Source of the DNA: an uncultured Lachnospiraceae bacterium
Lineage (GTDB): Bacteria > Bacillota > Clostridia > Lachnospirales > Lachnospiraceae
DNA: 37,895 nucleotides
Direction of reading: 5' to 3'
Assembly: GCA_902789735.1 (NCBI GenBank)
Contig: CADAOZ010000023.1
Location: forward strand, 1 to 37,895
The notes under the pieces are model-generated. The model was not told the origin of the DNA, made no database searches, and was given only the letters and a program-made list of their open reading frames with translations. Shown here one piece after another: positions 23,806 through 33,944 of the stretch (position 1 is the first letter of the stretch; every line of letters begins with the position of its first letter). The position numbers and the translations under genes were made by a program.

Positions 23806-25968
23806 TCAGGGTTCCGGGATGGCAAGGAACTTATCCTCAAACCCGTCATAGCTTACATTTTTCATCGTCTGGCGGATCCGTGTCAGCTGCTCTTCTCTTG
23901 ACTCAAATACAGGATCGTACAGGGAGTCCGAAACCGCCTCCTGCCTGTTTCTGGGACATCCGCATATGGAAACCGTTCCGTAATTGCCCCCGGAAGTGGA
24001 CATCGATGAATTCTCCAGACCGTCAAAGTAATCGATCAGAAGCACACTGGTATTAAAGGACTTACTGCTTTCATATTTCTCAAGAGGATTCCCGACCAGT
24101 ACCAGATTGAAATAAGTCTCCTGCAGAACAGAAATGTCCCGGATATCATTTGCCCCCAGATCCAGGACAGAGATGGGATTATCCGGATCGGATATGTCGG
24201 CAATTGGCTGCAGATCCTGAATCATATTAAAGCTCAGCAGGATCTCATCCAGGCTGCTGCATCCGGCTATGCCGGAAATATCTGTCAGCCCGCAGTCTCT
24301 GGCGGAGAGCTTCTCCAGGTCTTTCATATACTGTACGTATTCCAGCTGGTGACCGGTAAGATCTATCTGGTCCAGGATCAGCGTCTTCATGTTTACAGCG
24401 TCTTTCAGGAAAGACAATTGATCTGCCGGTACAGGATTACCGCTGAGATCCAGATATGTCAGATTCGACGTTACATCAGCCAGGAAGCCCACGTCTGTCA
24501 GCTGATTGCCGCCCAGGTCCACTTCCGCCAGCTTCGTGTAATCCCCCAGTCCGCCTGTGGAAGCAAGGCCGCAGTCATGCAGACAGATCGTTTCCAGTCC
24601 CAAGCTCTGCAGATTCAAGTCAAAGGAATCCATCCTGATTCCCGAGAGATTCAGACTTGTGATCTTTTCCAGAGAAAGCAGCGAGCTCAGGTCAGTGACC
24701 TTCGTATATGCCAGACTGATACTCTGCAGTTGTTCCGCTCCGCTCAAAAAGCTTATATCGCTGATCCCGGTGCCCGACAGGTCGATCGCATACAAAGTCT
24801 CCGTATTCACGGAAATCTTTGAGAGGTCCGGACAATTGAAAACCGTCAGGTTTTTCACTTTCACATCCGACAGATCCGGGAAGCCCTGATCCGTAATATC
24901 ACAGCTTACAATATCCAGGTCATAGATATCTCCCTGTTTCCCCAGGGCATCACAGTCCTTCATACCGCTGCAATTGTAAAACCGCATGGTCACGCTGGTA
25001 TCCTTCGGAGACATGTGGAGCTCATTCAGGGCTCCCTCTTCAAATTCACAGTCTGTAAATGATATATAGTTCAGATCCCGGACTTTATTGACCTGCCTGA
25101 CCATGTCGGCCGTCATATGTTTGTTCTTCAGCGTAAGGGATGATTTGACACCTCTCAGACTGCCCAGACTGTCCGGCTCGCCGGAATCCACATAGCTGCC
25201 GCTTCCTGTGCCCAGCTGTATATAGCCGTAGACGCCTGCAGCAAGCAGCAGGACCAGAACGGCCGCGATCAGGATGACCGCAGGCTTTTTCTTTTTCCCG
25301 CCGCCGCTCTTTCCAGTGGGAGGAATATCTGCCTTCTCCTGCGGAGCCGGACCGGAATCTCCCATACTGCCGCTGGATTCAAAGGCGTCCGCTGCTTCTG
25401 CGGCAGCGCCCGTATCGGCAGGAAGAACTGTATCTGCACCTCCTTCATCTCTTCCGAAGAATTCCTCCGTCCCGGTTTTAAAAAGAATCTGTTCCGCAGC
25501 CGGTTCCTCTCTCCGGTCCTGCGCCCGTTCATGCCTGATGCAGGGCTGCAGGAAAGGGGTACGGAGCATACGGTCCACGAAAGCTTCGTCCGTAGCATAA
25601 TCATACCGGAACACGCTCTGCTGGGCAGACAGCTGCAGTTCCATTCCAAGGGGAACTTCTGTTTTTTCCAGAAACACGGAAATAAAAAATTTATTTCTCG
25701 CCTGGGCAAAGGTGATTTCCCGGCGGCAGTTGAACGAGTTGACAGAATTTTCCGTAATAAAGACGATCACAGCCGCCGCCCTGTCCAAATGTGACGCTAT
25801 ATATTCCGGCCATTCACTGCCGGGCGTGATTCCCTCATCATACCAGATCCTTAAGCCGCGTCCCTGCAGTAAGCGCAGAATCCTGTATACGGCGTCACTG
25901 TCTTTATGCGCGTAGCTCACAAATACAAAGGGGTTATCCCCCTCATAAACAGAAATCTTCTCCATCAT
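23806..25968 (-). CDS. TIR-transmembrane-leucine-rich-repeat receptor-like protein
   Basis: A 720-residue single-pass membrane protein. An N-terminal TIR domain (about 13-140) shows FVFVSYAHKDSDAVYRIL (box 1), RIWYDEGITPG (box 2/BB loop) and SVNSFNCRREITFA, whose Glu84 aligns with the catalytic Glu of TIR NAD+ hydrolases. A low-complexity acidic linker (about 150-220) leads to KKKK and one hydrophobic span (about 229-250), so by the positive-inside rule the TIR domain is cytoplasmic and the rest extracytoplasmic. Residues about 275-650 are internalin/SDS22-like leucine-rich repeats (LTSLNLSG, LAEVDLGGNQLTDVGFL, LTYLDLSGNPV). The tail is non-repetitive. This is the topology of a Toll-like receptor with reversed order. 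Two adjacent ATGs are possible starts; GGAG lies 8 bases upstream. Last gene of a three-gene operon. Enzymatic activity and ligand are inference. Confidence 0.88.
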   Translation of the reverse strand: MMEKISVYEGDNPFVFVSYAHKDSDAVYRILRLLQGRGLRIWYDEGITPGSEWPEYIASHLDRAAAVIVFITENSVNSFNCRREITFAQARNKFFISVFLEKTEVPLGMELQLSAQQSVFRYDYATDEAFVDRMLRTPFLQPCIRHERAQDRREEPAAEQILFKTGTEEFFGRDEGGADTVLPADTGAAAEAADAFESSGSMGDSGPAPQEKADIPPTGKSGGGKKKKPAVILIAAVLVLLLAAGVYGYIQLGTGSGSYVDSGEPDSLGSLRGVKSSLTLKNKHMTADMVRQVNKVRDLNYISFTDCEFEEGALNELHMSPKDTSVTMRFYNCSGMKDCDALGKQGDIYDLDIVSCDITDQGFPDLSDVKVKNLTVFNCPDLSKISVNTETLYAIDLSGTGISDISFLSGAEQLQSISLAYTKVTDLSSLLSLEKITSLNLSGIRMDSFDLNLQSLGLETICLHDCGLASTGGLGDYTKLAEVDLGGNQLTDVGFLADVTSNLTYLDLSGNPVPADQLSFLKDAVNMKTLILDQIDLTGHQLEYVQYMKDLEKLSARDCGLTDISGIAGCSSLDEILLSFNMIQDLQPIADISDPDNPISVLDLGANDIRDISVLQETYFNLVLVGNPLEKYESSKSFNTSVLLIDYFDGLENSSMSTSGGNYGTVSICGCPRNRQEAVSDSLYDPVFESREEQLTRIRQTMKNVSYDGFEDKFLAIPEP

Positions 25969-26059
25969 CTGTCTTTCTCCGTTTGCCTGTTCTTTATGTT
26001 TCTCAGCCGGAAACCTGCCTTACTGGAATACGCTTCAATCGTTATACGAAGGACGCCTT

Positions 26060-28978
26060 TTAGGAAGGTCCGAATTGCTTCGCAAGCTCATCTGTCTGCT
26101 TGCTGTCCGGCGCCGCGATGGTGATCTCGGTCAGGACATGCCGTTCCTCATCCCACAGATAATATATGTCCTTGCAGGCATCCTGATTCCCGACCTTAAA
26201 TATAAATCTTGACCGCCAGACATCCCGGCCCGCCAGCTGGCTGCGGTCGAAATCATCCGTGGTTTCCCCGAAGAAAGCCCTGATCTGGCCCCTTTGGGAC
26301 GCGTGCAGGGAGCCGGCCGCTTCTTCTTCTCCGCCTCCGGTCTTCTGATTCATATGATAGAAACGGAAATTGATCAGACAGTCTCCGTTCCCGGACAGGG
26401 CCCGGACATAATCAAAGGGCATATCCGACGCCAGCATATAGGCGGCCTGGTTTCCGTTCAGGGTCGTGAGTTCGGCGGCGTTGTAGAAATACCAGCCTTC
26501 CGGCAGGCGCAGGGTCAGGCCAAGCGCCGTATTGGTATAGGTGTCCGGTCCGAAACTGCCTTCATAGTCCTGTGCCAGCTGCAGCAGCTCATCCCGCATG
26601 GTCTCCGGATCCGCCTTTATATAAGTATTATCTCCTGCATCCTGCTTGAGCAGAGATACCTCGCCGGTGTCCTCCCGGGTTCCTTTTTGTTCAATGTCCG
26701 CAGGCTTTTGCAGAAAGCGGAATTCAATCCTGGCCGCCTCGGGCTCTACAGGCAGATCTGCTGCTCTGTAAACATGATAATCCAGATTCCCGATTCCTTT
26801 GGCAGCTGCTTTCTGTTCCAGCAGGCTTCGCAGCTCTTTGGAGACAGCCGCACATTCCCCGCTCTTCAGATAGTCCAGAACTGCGTCGGCCCTTTTCTGT
26901 GTCCATTCCAATGTCCTGGCTCCCTGATACATCTGCCCGCAGCATCCGATGATCTGCAAAGAGTCCAGAAACTCTTCCTGTTCTGCCAGTATGGGCCCAT
27001 ACAGTTCCATGAACTCATCCAGCATGATCTTTCCTTCTTCGGACAGATCCGTGCCGGCCGGAACGAACAGGCTGTAAGCATTCAGGATCACTGTTCCGTC
27101 TGCCGGATCCGTTATGAACCTTGCTTCCGCCCCTTCCATGGCAGTCTCCACAGCCGCAATAAGACCTGACCGTGTGTCATGTTCCTTCCGCAGCTGTACA
27201 ATATTCATGGTATTCAGGGAATTGTTGTTCAATGCCTTTTCCATGCCTGCTTCTGTAATGGATGGATCCCGGATGATCACTTTCTGCAGTACATCATCCT
27301 GAAACTCCATCCATGTCTCCAGATAAGATCCGATCGGTATCACTTCACCGGCAGGATAATCCTCGTCCTCCAGGCCCATTCCTAAGTAAGACAGCGTACT
27401 TTTATATAGCATTACACGCTTTCCCTTTGCAGATTCCTGCCCGTCTCCTGCCGCCGGCCCTTCCGGCTCTGTCTCCAAGACAAGATCAAAGCTGTCTTCG
27501 AACTGATCCACGCCGGCTTCCCCACACCGCAGGACTTTCCTGCCCAGACCGATATCGCCGGAATCAGTATCGAATTCCACCCAGCAGACCGAGCAGTCCT
27601 TCAAAGGCAGATCCCTGTTATAGCGGTTCATGGCCCTGGCAGTGATACGGCCGCCTTTATAACGCATCTCAAAAGGCTCCGTAATGGCGCCGGGCGGAAC
27701 CATGCTCTTTTCCAGATCCGCGTATACCTGCCAGCCATCCTCGATATAATCAGTGATAAAGCCAGGCTGATAGATGTAGATTCTTTCACCGCCTACCCGG
27801 GCATCAGCCCCTAGTCCAGATATATCATACAGGTACTTGTTGTTGATCTCATCCTGACGCGTCTTGAAACCCAATACAGAATCCTCTGTCACATATATGC
27901 CCTTTCCGTCCGGCCATGACAGTGTGATTCCATGATCCGAGATCCAGTATTCCGGGAACTCCATCACCAGCCCGTCGTCCCGTTCCATGGTCAGTTTCCC
28001 ATTCTGGTCGAACGCATACTCGACAGAAAAGCCCCGATCCCCTGCCAGATCGAATGCATTGACCGTTCCATATCCATTCCCATTTAATTCCAGATATGTG
28101 AATTCATAACTGTCCTGACCGGGTGTAGAGAAGAAATAATAATTTTCAAAATCCTTCAGATCCCCGATTCCATCCGGATACATGGAAGGTACATATACCG
28201 CCGAATCCTTGCCATGGCTGAGTGTCAGTTCACAGCCTGTCCAGGAAAAATCATAATCATATTCCGTCAGATTCAGCCGGTCATTCTCAAAACCCGGCGC
28301 ATCTGCCGGCAGACCGTCCAAACCCAGCGCAAGCCGGTTTCCCTTCTGGTCTGAAGCCGTATCAAAGGCACCTTCCATGGAGACAGTGTCCCCAGAATCC
28401 TTCAGCTGGAACGTAACCTGGCAATAGTCAATGTCCTCTAAATAAAAGACCCCGAAAGAACTCTCCCCATTGGCCGAGTCATTGTCAAATTTCAGGCTGA
28501 CCGGAAGGGCATCCACCTGCAGACTGTAGACCGGCTCATCATAGGAATGGGCGAACTCTGAAGAAGCACCATCGTCGCCGGACATTTCTGCCGGCTCATC
28601 CCCAGTCAGTCCAGGTAATGTACTGTTCTCAGCAGCAGCATCGGTACTTCCGGAATCTGCTGCAGCCGTCTCTCCCTGTGGGATGGGCAGACCTGTATAT
28701 TGATACTCACGCCGGATCACATCGACAGAAACGGTTTCAGAGGCCTCCACCGTATCCTTCCGGATCCATTTTCCGGCAAACATCCATCTGGGATACACGG
28801 TGTTGTCATGTGCCGCAGCCTCACAGCCGGGTTCGATCACACAATCATCCCCATGATAATAGAGCTTTGTCGGCAGGATCCCCCCCTTTGCGCTGCCGGT
28901 ACTGCCGCAGCCGTTGCACAGAACAGCTGCCACTGCCGCCGCTGCCAGAATGGTATATACTGGTTTTATCGTCTTCAT
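26060..28978 (-). CDS. Exported protein with divergent OmpA-like domain, possible lipoprotein
   Basis: I do not recognise the whole of this 972-residue protein. The N-terminus is a signal sequence (ILAAAAVAAVLCNGCGSTGS) whose Cys24 may be lipidated, though the lipobox is not canonical at -3. A mixed beta region follows (about 35-600). Residues about 615-735 resemble an OmpA/MotB-type peptidoglycan-binding domain (YSLFVPAGTDLSEEGKIMLD, LQIIGCCGQ, LEWTQKRADAVLDYL). The conserved Arg is kept (about 696) but the usual GHTD is replaced by GCCGQ, so diaminopimelate binding is doubtful. The C-terminal part (about 815-972) begins ALGLTLRLPEGWYFYNAAEL and resembles PsbP-like or LpqN-like domains. AGGAG lies 6 bases before the ATG. 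It lies 59 bases after the protease gene and 91 before the TIR gene. Confidence 0.75.
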   Translation of the reverse strand: MKTIKPVYTILAAAAVAAVLCNGCGSTGSAKGGILPTKLYYHGDDCVIEPGCEAAAHDNTVYPRWMFAGKWIRKDTVEASETVSVDVIRREYQYTGLPIPQGETAAADSGSTDAAAENSTLPGLTGDEPAEMSGDDGASSEFAHSYDEPVYSLQVDALPVSLKFDNDSANGESSFGVFYLEDIDYCQVTFQLKDSGDTVSMEGAFDTASDQKGNRLALGLDGLPADAPGFENDRLNLTEYDYDFSWTGCELTLSHGKDSAVYVPSMYPDGIGDLKDFENYYFFSTPGQDSYEFTYLELNGNGYGTVNAFDLAGDRGFSVEYAFDQNGKLTMERDDGLVMEFPEYWISDHGITLSWPDGKGIYVTEDSVLGFKTRQDEINNKYLYDISGLGADARVGGERIYIYQPGFITDYIEDGWQVYADLEKSMVPPGAITEPFEMRYKGGRITARAMNRYNRDLPLKDCSVCWVEFDTDSGDIGLGRKVLRCGEAGVDQFEDSFDLVLETEPEGPAAGDGQESAKGKRVMLYKSTLSYLGMGLEDEDYPAGEVIPIGSYLETWMEFQDDVLQKVIIRDPSITEAGMEKALNNNSLNTMNIVQLRKEHDTRSGLIAAVETAMEGAEARFITDPADGTVILNAYSLFVPAGTDLSEEGKIMLDEFMELYGPILAEQEEFLDSLQIIGCCGQMYQGARTLEWTQKRADAVLDYLKSGECAAVSKELRSLLEQKAAAKGIGNLDYHVYRAADLPVEPEAARIEFRFLQKPADIEQKGTREDTGEVSLLKQDAGDNTYIKADPETMRDELLQLAQDYEGSFGPDTYTNTALGLTLRLPEGWYFYNAAELTTLNGNQAAYMLASDMPFDYVRALSGNGDCLINFRFYHMNQKTGGGEEEAAGSLHASQRGQIRAFFGETTDDFDRSQLAGRDVWRSRFIFKVGNQDACKDIYYLWDEERHVLTEITIAAPDSKQTDELAKQFGPS

Positions 28979-29037
28979 TACTGTCTCCTATGGCATATAT
29001 TTGTGGTCCGTCGGCGTATTTTGTCCCATTCATCCGT

Positions 29038-32000
29038 TTAAGGTTCCTCTGCCCAGGGGATACCCACAAGCTCCGCGTATCTTGCCGCCGGGGAACCCAC
29101 GGGACAATGAATCGTCACCTGATATTCCCCGTTTTCATTATCTACAAGATTGGATCCGATCTCCGTTACATTATCGGAGATATGGATATCTGTGATCTTA
29201 TGACAATTATACATGGCATACGGTTCAATACGGGTCACACCTTCAGGTACTGTAACCTCCCCGGCCATACCTGAAGGTGCCAAGAGCAGGCTTTTTCCAT
29301 CCTTGGACAGGAGAAAACCATCCTTCACGCTGTAAGTCTTGTTCCTCTTATTGACCTCAAAAGCCTGGAAATTCAGATCTGCAAACGCAAATTTGCCAAT
29401 ATGGCTGACTTTACTGCCCAGGCTGATGTTCTGACATTCCAAAGCTGTTTCATCTGCACTCAAATTCTGATTGAAGGCATAATCTCCAATCGTTTCAAGG
29501 TCTGCCGGCAGGTGGATCGAGCTGAATCCGATCTGTACTGTTCCGTTCGCATCTTCCCTGTCAATTATCTGGAAAGCCTCCTTGCCGATCTCTGTGATGG
29601 TATCAGGCAGCCACAGGTCCCGGGACCGGATATCCGCCAGGTAGAAGGCCCCCTCTCCTATCTTTTCTGTACCTTCCGGCAGTACCAGTTCATTCAGATC
29701 AGTTCCATAGAAGGCGCCTTCTCCAATTTCCTTCAAACTGTCCGGGAATATCAGCTGCAGAGTAGCTTTATACCAATAGAAATCATGAAAAGCATATGCT
29801 TCTATGCGTTCTGTCCCTTCGGGAATCTTATAGGTATAAACGGTATCTCCGTTCTCTGCTGTTCCATCTGCCTGCAGTTTGTTTTCATAGTCATATTCAC
29901 AGGGAAATGCTGTCAGGGTCTTTCCATCCGCCGTATAAAGAACGCCGTCAATCGTTTTATAATACTTGCTTCCCTCAATATGGAATGCGCCAATCTTCGA
30001 GCCGGATATTTCCCCGCCTGTCGCCTGGGGATCAAAATACGTCAGTGAGGAGGGCAGTTCCAGGACAGCTGTCTCAAAACCGGTGTCCGACAAAGCTTTC
30101 GCGTTGATCGCCGTTACCGTTTCCGGTATATGAAGTTCCTTTACCTGCCCTTCGTAATTCTGCATGGTTTCTTCCGCCTGCAGTTCATTCTGCCCTTCCG
30201 AAACAGAATTCTGTCCGGGCTCAAGACTGTTGTATTTATAGGAATGCGACCGGAAAATGCCGTTCCTTCCGTCCCCGATTTCCGTGACCGGCTGGCCGCC
30301 GGCAGAGGCGGGGATCTCCACGATCATGTCAGTGCCCTTACAGGCGACCAGAACCGCGTAATCCTTGTATACATGGAACTCGTACTGTCCATACCGGCTT
30401 GGAAGCGTGACCGTTGTATACTGCATGGACTGGATCATGGCTTCATCCGCCTGCTCTGCATCCCGGCCGATTCCGTATTTGTCAGCATATGCAGCCGCTG
30501 CGGAATCCTCACTGCAATGGAACTGAATATCATAGATCCTGTCTCTGCTCCCATCCTCATTCTTTTCATCGCTGAAGCTGCAGGGAAAAACGTTGGCAGG
30601 AATCCTGGTCAGGGAATCCGGCAGGTAGAACTCACTCTGGTTGTAGAACTCGCTGAAGAGCCTGTCATCCAGTCCGACGATTCCTTCCGGAATATAGACC
30701 ATGCCGTCCATGCCCCGGGGGACTTCCAGGATCGTATCTCCGCTCCTGCCTGTCAGCATTCCTGCTGTTTCGGCATAACGTCTGTTGTCCGTACTGACCC
30801 GGAAACGGCGCAGATTCAGACCGTCAAAGGCTTTGCGGCCGATCTTCTCTACGTTCTTTCCTATATATATCTCTTCAATTGGCGCGTATTTTCCGGTATA
30901 GAAAGGACTTTCACCCAGAGTATCATCAGTTCCAAAGGCTCTTGAGCCTATATATTCTACATTGTCAGTCAAATCGATCTCGGAAAGATTGCTGCAGCCA
31001 AAAAAGGCACAGGACTCGATCCTCTTCAAAGACGCAGGCATGCTGACAGATTCCAGAGTTACTTTCTCTTCATTGGTGAAAGATAAGGTATTAGCAGCGA
31101 AAGCCGCGTAGGCAATTGTCACTGTTCCTTCGGGAACTGTATAGGACCGGCCATGTTTCATAGGATAGTCCAGCAGCACCGTCCCATCCGCGTTGAAAAG
31201 CACACCGTCGATCACCCTGATTCCTTTTCCCTGTCCGTTGGGATCCCCGTCGATCAGGATCCGCTCCAGATTTTCACACTCTTCAAATATATAGGAATCT
31301 GCCTTTTCAATACCTGACGGCAGAGAAATCGAAGAAATATTCGCGTATCCGATGGCATTCTTGTGCAGGACCTTCAGGCAGTCCGGCAGATTGATTTCGG
31401 TCGTGCTGTAAACGGTAATCGCACTCTCCTCAATCTCTGTTACCGGAAGTCCGTTCACTTCAGCGGGAACCGTCAGCGTATCAGGGTCTCCGCTGAAGTC
31501 TGTCAGAATAGCCGCATCTTCTTCCATCCGGAAGGTCCAGGTACCCTGCTCATCCTCGAATGAATAAGATTTATCCTCCGGCTCTTCTCCCTTTACATTC
31601 AGCGTGAAAACTTCAGAAGCATGTACCTGGCCATTGACATCGGTCAGCTCGACCTGGAGAATCATCGGATCCTCCGTATAAATCTCCGAAGCATGGCAGA
31701 GATCGAGATGAATAGACCTGTCCTCCGGCAGGTCCCAGGTATAACCTCCCATAGACGAGCCCTGCCCCTTCCAGTCCGTAAAGGACTTCATAGTCCCATC
31801 CTCATTCCGGACAGGGAAAAAGGAAGACCCGAAGAAATAGAGAATTCTGTAATAATCCTCCATGGACAGAGTATTCTTACCGGCTGTCTCTTCATCATCC
31901 GCCTGGACAGACTGTATCGTTACTTCCCCGTCAGTAACGTCAGCAATGATCGCGGCAGCCTGATCTACTTCCACATCAATATCCCAGAAATCCCGTGTGG

Positions 32001-33852
32001 GACTTAAATAGACACTGTAAGATCTGTATGTCGATGTTCCCTGGTTATCATTTGTCTGTATAAAGCAGATCGGGTCTTTCGATCCGTCTGCATCGTCCAT
32101 ACAGATCAGTTCCGGATCCGCGGGAATATGCAGGACACCGTCCGCGTCCACGTCCAGCCTGATCCTGACCATGGCAGGGCTGTACTCCCCCCGTCCGAAA
32201 GGCCGCAGAATCGTATAGGTGGCGCCGGCCAGATTATCCACCTGCTCTTTGGTCAGATTCAGCAGGATCTCATCACCGCTCTCCCGGAATTCAGCCATGG
32301 TCCAGTCCGTATCGGAAGCCTGTCCCCATCTGTCGGTATAAGCGTCATACATATTGCGTACATCCTCGGATACCGAGACAGTATCCGCGAAAAACGTGTC
32401 AGCTTCCTGGTACAGTGTCTGGTTCTCACCCGGGAAATAAACGGATATGCCCATAGCGCCTTTGATATTGGTCTTGTTGTCGATCACCATTTCGGTAACC
32501 GCAGTCCTGACAGCATTGGATTCCTCTTTGTAATAATCTGTAAAGCGGCCTGCCATATTGGAAAGATCCAGCAGGTCGGTTCCGCTGCCGCGGGACATAT
32601 TTTCAGAAGTGCCCAGACGAAGGGCTCCGTTTCTGGCTTTGACGACCCTGGCATATTCACCGGCCTGGATATCGGAACTCATTTTTCCGGTAAGAGCTGC
32701 ATAAGCCTTAATGACCCCGTCTGTCTTTGTCAGATCATAAACAGCCAGTGTTACAGCGTTATTGGTCTTTGTGACATACCAGTTGTAGTATTTATCCGTG
32801 ACGGACATTGCGATCTTGACAGGATCTGCCGTTTCATTCATTGTCTGCAGGAAGGAATAGTCCCAGCCGCCGGCCGGCTCCAGTTCTTCGGAAGCAACCA
32901 TACAATCCGTATAGCGGCTCCAGAGCTTGGCGTTCTCGATCGATCCCATCAGGCAGGCGTCAAAGCCTACCCAGTCCAAATGGGCGTTTCCGCCATTGGC
33001 GAAAGGAGATGGATCCATAGCAGCGCGGATCTCTCCGAACTGCAGACTGTCATTGCCGAAAAGCTCATCGACGCCAAATCCATTGATAGGTCCGTTGCCG
33101 TGATCCCAGAAGATCAGGCCGTAATGCTCTGCCGGATAATTATCCACAGCAAGCCGCAGGAACTCCGCCAGGGTCTCCGTGGATCCCATGTCGGAATTGC
33201 CGTCTGTAGTACCGACGATCCAGTTGTCTTCCCCTCTGGCCAGATCCAGCATACAGTTTCGGTCACAGGGTGTATTACCGAACCATTTACGCGCGCCGCC
33301 TGTATAGACGATGACGTTATTCTTCTGAAAATCAATGCCGGACGCCAGCATCTCCTCCAGGTCGTCTGTGGCCGCGCCGCGGTTTGTCTCCAGGTTGGAG
33401 CCGACCATATAGACAAGGACTGTATAGTCTTTGACCGGAGCGGGCAGATTATTCCCTGTAAGCGTAATTTTCGCGTTCTCCGCCTTCTGGACCTGATTGG
33501 CCGCTGCCATGGCCCTGCTGTCATCATTACCTTCCGCAGCGGCCGCAGTATCTCCTTCCGCTGCGCTCCCGGCAGGACCGGCAGCCGCATCGTTCTCCTC
33601 CCCGGTAAAATCCAGAAGGCCTTCTTTGCCGGCAGGATCTGTTTTCTTCGGCGTACTGCCGGTATTCTGTGAATCGGAAGCCTCTTCCTGACCGTCCGTA
33701 ACAGCATCTGTATTTTCAACAGCGGCTGCAGCTGCGCCGGTCGTACTGCCTGCTGCAGACTCTGCGGCCGTGCCGCTTCCGGCACAGCCTGCAAGCGCCA
33801 GTGCCAGGGCCAGTAAAAAAGCTGTGATCTGCTGATTTTTCATTCTTTTCAT
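29038..33852 (-). CDS. Secreted clostripain-family (C11) protease with BspA-type leucine-rich repeats, lipoprotein
   Basis: A 1604-residue exported protein. A short signal (FLLALALALAGC) ends in a good lipobox with Cys23. A 115-residue Ala/Glu/Thr-rich linker follows. A clostripain/C11 cysteine protease domain spans about 140-560: VLVYMVGSNLETNRGAATDD, the catalytic His251 in FWDHGNGP and Cys300 in VGFDACLMGSIE. C11 enzymes cut after Arg or Lys and are often self-processing. From about 750 come beta-rich segments and then BspA-type LRR_5 repeats (FFGCSNLSEIDLTDNVEYIG, EEAFQ-type turns, GEGAFYGTDLNELVLPEGTE). Start: the ATG with GGAGG 3 bases upstream was used; a second ATG nine bases in is equally possible. 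First gene of an operon with the OmpA-like and TIR genes. Surface receptor or processing role is inference. Confidence 0.88.
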   Translation of the reverse strand: MKRMKNQQITAFLLALALALAGCAGSGTAAESAAGSTTGAAAAAVENTDAVTDGQEEASDSQNTGSTPKKTDPAGKEGLLDFTGEENDAAAGPAGSAAEGDTAAAAEGNDDSRAMAAANQVQKAENAKITLTGNNLPAPVKDYTVLVYMVGSNLETNRGAATDDLEEMLASGIDFQKNNVIVYTGGARKWFGNTPCDRNCMLDLARGEDNWIVGTTDGNSDMGSTETLAEFLRLAVDNYPAEHYGLIFWDHGNGPINGFGVDELFGNDSLQFGEIRAAMDPSPFANGGNAHLDWVGFDACLMGSIENAKLWSRYTDCMVASEELEPAGGWDYSFLQTMNETADPVKIAMSVTDKYYNWYVTKTNNAVTLAVYDLTKTDGVIKAYAALTGKMSSDIQAGEYARVVKARNGALRLGTSENMSRGSGTDLLDLSNMAGRFTDYYKEESNAVRTAVTEMVIDNKTNIKGAMGISVYFPGENQTLYQEADTFFADTVSVSEDVRNMYDAYTDRWGQASDTDWTMAEFRESGDEILLNLTKEQVDNLAGATYTILRPFGRGEYSPAMVRIRLDVDADGVLHIPADPELICMDDADGSKDPICFIQTNDNQGTSTYRSYSVYLSPTRDFWDIDVEVDQAAAIIADVTDGEVTIQSVQADDEETAGKNTLSMEDYYRILYFFGSSFFPVRNEDGTMKSFTDWKGQGSSMGGYTWDLPEDRSIHLDLCHASEIYTEDPMILQVELTDVNGQVHASEVFTLNVKGEEPEDKSYSFEDEQGTWTFRMEEDAAILTDFSGDPDTLTVPAEVNGLPVTEIEESAITVYSTTEINLPDCLKVLHKNAIGYANISSISLPSGIEKADSYIFEECENLERILIDGDPNGQGKGIRVIDGVLFNADGTVLLDYPMKHGRSYTVPEGTVTIAYAAFAANTLSFTNEEKVTLESVSMPASLKRIESCAFFGCSNLSEIDLTDNVEYIGSRAFGTDDTLGESPFYTGKYAPIEEIYIGKNVEKIGRKAFDGLNLRRFRVSTDNRRYAETAGMLTGRSGDTILEVPRGMDGMVYIPEGIVGLDDRLFSEFYNQSEFYLPDSLTRIPANVFPCSFSDEKNEDGSRDRIYDIQFHCSEDSAAAAYADKYGIGRDAEQADEAMIQSMQYTTVTLPSRYGQYEFHVYKDYAVLVACKGTDMIVEIPASAGGQPVTEIGDGRNGIFRSHSYKYNSLEPGQNSVSEGQNELQAEETMQNYEGQVKELHIPETVTAINAKALSDTGFETAVLELPSSLTYFDPQATGGEISGSKIGAFHIEGSKYYKTIDGVLYTADGKTLTAFPCEYDYENKLQADGTAENGDTVYTYKIPEGTERIEAYAFHDFYWYKATLQLIFPDSLKEIGEGAFYGTDLNELVLPEGTEKIGEGAFYLADIRSRDLWLPDTITEIGKEAFQIIDREDANGTVQIGFSSIHLPADLETIGDYAFNQNLSADETALECQNISLGSKVSHIGKFAFADLNFQAFEVNKRNKTYSVKDGFLLSKDGKSLLLAPSGMAGEVTVPEGVTRIEPYAMYNCHKITDIHISDNVTEIGSNLVDNENGEYQVTIHCPVGSPAARYAELVGIPWAEEP

Positions 33853-33914
33853 GATCCTCCATTCCGCTGTTTCGCCGGACGGCATGGTTCTCCAGGAGTT
33901 TATATTCACCATTT

Positions 33915-33944
33915 ATTATAGCGTTTTTAGGGGCCCATAGGCAA
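33915..33944 (-). promoter_or_regulatory. Promoter of the protease/OmpA-like/TIR operon
   Basis: On the minus strand -35 TTGCCT (33944-33939) and a perfect -10 TATAAT (33920-33915) are separated by 18 bases. Transcription would start near 33908, about 55 bases before the ATG of the protease gene. A dyad directly abuts the -35 box upstream. Confidence 0.7.
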
